The notes beneath the pieces were generated by a model, which saw only the letters and a program-made list of their open reading frames with translations, was not told the origin of the DNA and searched no databases. From assembly GCA_002943765.1 (NCBI GenBank), contig PQWQ01000004.1, forward strand, positions 992,001 to 1,056,000: a stretch of 64,000 nucleotides of DNA, read 5' to 3'. This DNA is from Psoroptes ovis. Taxonomy: Eukaryota > Arthropoda > Arachnida > Sarcoptiformes > Psoroptidae. The position numbers and the translations under genes are program-made. This document shows positions 49,101-56,551 of the stretch, piece by piece; position 1 is the first letter of the stretch, and every line of letters begins with the position of its first letter.

Positions 49101-52100
49101 ACTTTCAATATATGCCCAAGGGTTTATCCCACGATTGTCGAAGAAAATCTTCAGGTCCTTGATGGCCTAGGAATGTGATTGTTTGATCACAGTTTTTATG
49201 TTTATTTAAGACAAACTCAAATAGGAAAATGAAAAGTTGATGATCATTGTGTAGTCCTTTAGGCGAGGCCTCTAATCCTTTGGTCATTAGCTCTGTATGT
49301 CGTTTTCGGCAATTTCCTTTAATCATCTTTGTCTTTAATGTTTTATGACAATCATTTTTACGATTTTTGATAGCAAACCTTTGAAGACCAAGTGGGAAGA
49401 GGAAAAGTTGAACCAACAATAGCCAAAATATCATAGACTTACAAATACTTGTATTAAATACGACTATTTAAACAGTTGTTGAGCGAATCACCGAGCACTT
49501 CAGTTTTGACGTGTACACGTCAACTGGCAGCCCATATGATAATGACAATGGTAACTTCAAATGGATATATTTCGGTTTGCCGATCATGTTAAGCAATGAT
49601 ATTTTCACGAATGATTAATAACTAGATAATCTTTAATTATTGAAAAAATTGAGAGTTCACCTCTTAAAACGGCCGAGATATAGCAATTATTGACTTTTGA
49701 CCCCCTTTTTGGACCGGAAGGGTCAAGAATTGTTGGTGACCGTCATTGACTTTTTTTCATCTCTATTGACCAAAAACATGATGCGATAACTTTTATTCCG
49801 ATTTTTTTCCAGGGGCCGTTATTCTAGGTAACTCTTTATGAGAAAAATGAAATGTTCAAATAATGGTTTTATATTGAACATCAGTCTAATAACAATGATT
49901 GTACCGATTTTGGTGACAATTTTTTTCCAATAATAATTTTTAATTAATATTTTAATTATTTCATCCATGATTTTATCATGGATTTTTTTTTGAGAACGAA
50001 TAAAATAAAAACTTTGAACAAAACTAAAAAAGATTAAAAATAATTCATTGACCATAGACCATGATCAAAAGTCTTTGCCATGCTATTCTATGGCATTTAT
50101 ACAATAATGAAAATCATGATTTGATGATCCTAAACATATTTTTATAGGTTATCATTATTATTAAATTTGAAAGAATTCAAATTCAATTATCAATATTGAA
50201 ATTTGAAACAAAATTTGAAAAATCGTTCATGGAGATAAATGAAACCTCTCATGATAGAAATAACACAATTATAACAAATGTAATTATAAGAAAACTCGAA
50301 TCGGGATAATAATAGAAATTACATTACATTACATACATACAAACACGCACAAGATATTAAATCATTATTCTACCTGATTTGATCTAAAATCGAGCATCGT
50401 CAATGACAATAAGATATCAAATTGTCAACTTGTCAATTGAACAATTTGATTTGATTGGTTTTTTTTTTGAAAAAATTACAAAAAATATTAGAAGGTTAAG
50501 CTTCTAAGGATCATAATAATTTTATTTCTTTTTTTTGAATATTTTTCAAAAATGTACTATGAGTGGTTTTATGTGTGATTTTTACCTGACAGATTAATCA
50601 ATTAAAATTGATTAATAATTGAAGTATGGAGGATTTTATGTGGTTACGGAATGAAAGATATTAACCCTTAAAACTCGAGCGGTGAGCATAGCTCACCATA
50701 AGATGTAATGCAGCAACTCGATAGGCGCCTTTCACTTACCATTTTAACATGAGTTGGGAAAATTGTCGAGCTGCTGGCTCGCTTGCGCTGTAAATGACTC
50801 GAGTTCTAAGGGTTAAATATTACAAATCTAATCAATCAATGAATGCAAGCAAATATTTGTTTTAAGAAATATCATCGAAAAAATTCCTAGTATTTATCAC
50901 AAAAGCGATGGAAAAATAATAATTAAACGGATATAAATGATATTTCAATGCAATGATCGATTGCTATATTTACACAATGATATCACTAAGCTAATAATCG
51001 AAAATAATTAAGACGATAAAATCATTTGATATTTCATTTGCATTGATTTGTTTATTGGTGCAACAACAATTAAAACAACAACGATCGTAGTCGATTGATT
51101 GATTTAAATTATTATTGAAAAAAATTGAAATTAAATTTGAATCATTATTCGTTACCATCTTGAAACAAACAAAAATTAAAAATATGAATCAAAATTTTTT
51201 GAATTTTATCATATTTTTTGTTTCGATTTCTTTTGCATTTACAATTATTCAATGTAAGTATTTGTTCGAATGATATGATTTCCAAAATATTAATTTGAGC
51301 CGAAAAAAATAGGTAAAGACGACTTCGAAAAGAAACAGCATAAATTATTGAATGAAGCAAATAAATGGCTGAACAAAAGTGCAACATGTTATAATGAAAA
51401 AATTGCAGGTCATTACAGCAAGACATCACACGAATATTCAACTTATAAATTACGAATTGAACGTATCGATAAAATTCGTATTGAAATTCAACAATCAAAA
51501 CACCAAAAATTTTTAGATGAATATGAAAAAGAAATGAAAAAAGAAGAAGATGAATTATTGAAATTTATGAGAAAAATGAAATGTTCAAATAAAGGTTTTA
51601 TATTGAACATCAGTATAGCAACAATGATTACATCAATTTTGATGACAATTTTTTTCAATAATAATGATTTATAATTAATATTTTAATTATTTCATCGATA
51701 ATTTAATAGATTTAATAAAGATAATAATAAATTGAATAAAAACTTTGAACAATATCAAAAAGAAAAAGGATCAAAAATAATTCATTAACCATAAGAAATA
51801 ATCAATAGTCTTTCCCATGCTATATTCTATTGGCATTTATACCAATCATTAAAAATCATATCATTTGATAATCTTGAACATATATTTTTATGGCTCATAT
51901 TATCATTATTAAATTTGAAAAAAGAATTCAAATTCAATTATCAATAATATTGAAATTTGAAACAAAATTCAAATTCAAATTATTCTTGGAGACAAATCGA
52001 AACCTTTCAAACAAACTAATGTTATATTGGGAAAAATTGAGACATTTATATGAAACATTTCTTCATTCATTCAATTTCGATTAAATTCAAAAAAAAAAAA

Positions 52101-55100
52101 AAAAATGAAAATTGAAACCATGAATTCTAGAAATGAAATTTCTTGAATAAAAACAAATAACATCATCGCGATTCAACATATATTAGAACGAACGATCAAC
52201 ATCTTCAAAAAAAAAATTTTAGAAATGTCATCAAATTGTTATTTTGTATTCGTGTTTGTATTTGCTTGCTTGCTTGCTCAATTCATTGGAACATTTATGA
52301 AGGTCGGTAGCTTCATTTTTACACACACACAGACATTCTGATGTAATCATATGGTTTAAAATTTAAGAAATTTTTCTTAAAAAGAAGAAAAAATCATTTC
52401 CGTAAAATTTACTAGGAAAAAAAGGTAGATTCTTTAATATAATTGAAAATACATTAGGTTGTCCCATAAGTTCCTGCTGCTTTTCGAATGAAAAAAAAAA
52501 TTTAAAAATGGCAAGAACTTATGGGACAACCGAATATATAATAATTGAAATTACATTGCATTACATGCACACACACACATACACACGCACAGGATATTAT
52601 ATCATTATTATTCTACCTGATTTAATTCAATTTGTTCATTCTTTCACTTTCGTTTTTTGGTCCATATAACATTTATATGTGATTATATGGATATTCATGT
52701 TTCTAAAGACATGTAAGTTGATATATACGCATATATATTTCGATATATTAGATTGTCCGGAAAGTTCTGGCCGAGTTTCTCGACGAAACTCTATTGATTA
52801 AGCCGTATGAACTTTTCGGACAACAACCTAATACATATGAACGAATTTGACAATTTCAATGATTTTGCGTATGCGTGTAAGTATCATAGATATTGACAGT
52901 GGTTTCGATTAATTTCGTATTATTTATGTAATTTTTCAATTTAGAAAAATAATTTGAACATGAAAACATTAGAATTTAGATTGTAAAAGGCAGAAAAAAT
53001 GTGATAATAATAGATAATAGATAATAATCGAGGTGATCAAATCAAATAAATCAAAAATGAATGAATAAATAAATGGATTGACATACCGTTGGTACACATT
53101 TTTGTACAATATTAATAAAATCTAATCCTTGCATTCCATTACCGTTGAAACAGTGTTGAATATTTTTAGTAAATTGTCGATGAATGGATGATAATGGATA
53201 TACACATAATGCTGATTGACTAGCTGGACGTGAATCTTCCATTGTTTGTTCATCGATTGAACGTGCAAACACAACATACAGATGATCATCATCATATCGA
53301 ACACCTGTAATATTTGCTAATTTAATTGATGGACGACCAATATATGCTGCTTGTGCTAAATTATAATGTTTTTGTTGATGATGTCCTTGATGTCTACAAA
53401 CTAATGGTACTTCAGTATATGAATAATAATCGGGATCATTTTGACATATACGAACTTTCATTTGAAAAATTGGAAAAAAATTTCGAATTAAATCATTATT
53501 AATACAAAATACCGAAGAGATCAAATACCTAGTTTAGACATAAATGCTGATTGTCCAGTATTACGTTTTTGTACGGTTAAAAAATAGCTAAAACCACGTG
53601 AATGAAATCCATAAATATATTTGATTGGATAACGATCACGTGCATATGCATTTATTATTAAACGTGTACCGGTCGATACACCGACCAATGCTAATTGAAA
53701 TAAATCTGCATGGGCAAAAAATGGTGGAATAAAATAATAATTAAACAATATATAAATAAATGAATGAATAAATAAGAAAATTCAATTGAAGCAAAGTAAT
53801 CAAATAAGACAAAAAACGACTTGAAATTCCCGAAAAAAAATACTAAAAACCACACACATTCATCCATATTTCTTCATGTTCTCATATTCATAAATATTAA
53901 TATCGATATATTTATAAGTTGTCCGTAAAGTTTTTCACCGGTTATATCGTTGAAAAATTATTGGAAAATCGGCAAAAACTTTTCGGACAACCTAATTATG
54001 TTTATGAATAATGCAGTGTCTAAAAAATGGAAAAAATTATAAATTATGCATTTTTCTTCCATTCATTTTCTCTCTATTGCTGACTATCTCATTATTCAAT
54101 TTTGTTTTATTTCATTTAATATATGAAATGAAACAGAAATGACAAATACTTTTTTGCTGGAAAAAACTTTGCTTTTCGATTCAATTTTAGCGAGCTTTAT
54201 TTTTTGCTTATTTTATCATTTTTTTTAATATTCAAAAATAGACAAAAATAAAATAGAAAGAATTCCATAAATCCATATATTAGGTTGTCCGAAAAGTTCA
54301 GTACGCTTAATCGATAGAGTTGCTCATAAAAATCGATCAGAACTTTCCGGACAGCCATATATAAATATGAATGTTAATGTGTTTGTCTCATTGAAAGTTG
54401 TTTGTAATTGAATTTGAAATACTTTTTTCATTTTTTTCAATTTTCAAATTTCAAATATTTTTCAATTTCATACATTTCTATCATTTCCATATTATTCCCT
54501 ATCTCGCAAAATGTGTGGAATATGTTTCTAACTTAATAAAAATTTGATATATTCGAATGATAATTGAAATAAATAAAATGAATTCGCCTGTATTTATATG
54601 GATATATGTTTGTTGTATGTGTAATTATTTATTTATTCATTTTAATGATCGTAATACTTTGTTGGCTGAGAAAATTTTCATTTTTTAAAAAGTAAAAATA
54701 ATGATTTAAAATTGAAATGAAGTGAAATGAAATGAAATAAAATTAAATAATAATAATAAACTTACTTGTTTCAAATAGCGATCGTGAACTGACGACTGGC
54801 AAATCGGATCGATATGATCCGGCTGTATACGTTGCACCAACATATAATACTTGTTTATGTGGATCTGGTCCCGGTGCAATGAATACGACGGTCGATGCAG
54901 TTGCATTATTAGCAACGACCGGTTCTTGTGGTTGATCAATAATTTGACTAATATTATTCATATTATGTGCCGTACATGTTCCTTGAAATAATGAACCACA
55001 TGATATTAGCCATTGATGTTGTTCATATAATACTAATGCTTTATTATAATAATTTGATAAACGTTTCGGTATGTCTGGTGCACAACCTTTAGTTATTGGA

Positions 55101-56518
55101 CAATCATTTGAATCTTCATATGGTCCCATTTTTACTTTTTCGATTAATTTTAATTTTAAATTCAATTGATATATATTATTAACAGCACCAATATAAACAT
55201 AACCAATTGTTTCATTGATAACCATATGAGAAAAATATATATCATTATCTGTTTCTTCAAAATATGTATAATTATCATCAATATTATTATTATTATCGTT
55301 ATTATTATTATTGTTGCTGTTGATCATTGTTGATGTCCGACTAATACTGTTACTACTGGAGCCAAATAATCCATAACGATCAAATAGGCCACGTTTTACA
55401 ATTGTATGATTTTCATTTTCATTATTATTATTATAATTGTAATAATTAATATGTTCATTATTTATTAATTCATTACATTTATAATTAAATTTAATATCAT
55501 TATCATTATTATTAGAATTATTTTGAATCAATGATGATGATGATACTGATGATAATAATGATGATGATGATGATGATGTTGTTGTTGTATCATCATCATC
55601 AATCATAATACATGAATATGATGATAAACATGATGATAATGATAATAATAATAATAAAAATAATGACGGCGATGATGATAATATCAAATTTTTTAATCTT
55701 TTATTATAATTATTTATTTTATAAATTTTATTTTTTAAAAATGATTTTCGACTTTTCATCGGCTTGGTTGTTGTAGTATTTTGATGGCACCAAATATTAT
55801 CAATGTAATAATAATAATAATGATCAATATTTATAAATAATATAATAATAATTGTTGATAATAATTTGATCAATGATGATAATAATATCCTTAAAAATGA
55901 TGATAACAGCAATATTAATAATATTGAAAATTTATCCATTATCAAATAAAATGTATTATCATTGAAATTATTGAAATTTATAAATGCGAATAATGATGAG
56001 GATGATGATGATGTTGTTGTTGATGAACATTTGATCATATTACTGTTGATATTACTGCTGTTGTTGTTGTTGTTATCATCATCATTATCATCATTAGTAT
56101 CATTAATATTATGATTTTGATAATTTTGATATGTTATTTGTTCTAATTGTTGATTATTATCATCTTTATCTTCATTATTTGTATTTGTATTATAATTATG
56201 ATCAAATATGAGCATTGATGATGATGTTGATGATGATGATGATGATGATGGCCTTTTCAAATCACAATTTTTTATATTATCTTTAAATAAATCATTATTG
56301 AAATGGCTGTAATTATCATCATTGCTGAAATTATAATTACAATTATTCATATCGATATATGGACTAGAATTTTTGTAAATTAAATTTTTTATTAATGAAT
56401 TTTGATGATGATAATAATAATAACGATATTGTTTTTGTTGATTATAATAAAAATTATTATTATTATTATTATCTATATTATCATCTTCATCTGATGTATT
56501 ATTATTGGTGGTGGCTGA

Positions 56519-56551
<33 letters not shown>

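Larger units (their letters stand above)
45232..49834 (-). mobile_element. 4.6 kb DNA transposon with long TIRs and DDE-SWIM transposase
   Basis: Terminal inverted repeats of 357 bp (45261-45617 and 49461-49817) appear identical by eye over their length, starting GGCCCCTGG. Outside them is a further imperfect 17-bp inverted pair (45232-45248 and 49818-49834), separated on the left only by 12 extra bases. Between the repeats lie a three-exon transposase gene (48224-45827, minus) and possible further exons (48700-49434, minus). No target-site duplication is evident. Base composition is less AT-rich than the flanks. The transposase resembles the DDE_4/IS4-type group (PIF/Harbinger, ISL2EU relatives); the exact superfamily is uncertain. 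Near-identical repeats and an undamaged gene argue for recent arrival. Confidence 0.88.
44707..50394 (+). pseudogene. Broken paralogue of the 51184-51674 gene, split by a transposon
   Basis: Sequence 44707-45231 plus 49835-50394 is a tandem copy of 50395-52630. The coding part reads FEKRQHKLLNEA ... KKSEICY ... at about 44990-45231 and resumes FMRKMKCSNNGFILNIS at 49835. Joining the two sides exactly restores the frame and sequence order of the intact neighbour, with the transposon inserted between GATTTATTGAAA and TTTATGAGAA. It is dead for three reasons: the region with the signal-peptide exon is missing (about 500 bp, present upstream of the neighbour's second exon), there is an in-frame TGA near 45130, and the transposon interrupts it. 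Confidence 0.8.
50395..52630. repeat. Second unit of a tandem segmental duplication
   Basis: It starts with TATCAAATTGTCAACTTGTC, as does the unit starting near 44730, and ends with TTCTACCTGATTT, as at about 50370-50383. It carries the intact small-protein gene, a piggyBac-like MITE (50661-50816) and a mariner-like MITE (52452-52537) that the first unit lacks. Confidence 0.75.
37066..53086. other. Plexin A intron 3 (16.0 kb)
   Basis: A very large intron between two SEMA exons. It holds eleven mariner-like hairpins (37577 to 52833), a TACAGGGTTT element grown into a 21-bp satellite (42614-43304), a broken small-protein gene split by a 4.6 kb DNA transposon, a piggyBac-like MITE, and an intact nested gene on the plus strand (51184-51674). 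Frames between 37.7 and 42.5 kb, including those across MITEs, are not supported as genes. Confidence 0.75.
53706..54765. other. Plexin A intron 1
   Basis: About 1.06 kb, AT-rich, holding two mariner-like hairpins (53912-53997, 54279-54360). No coding sequence. Confidence 0.7.
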
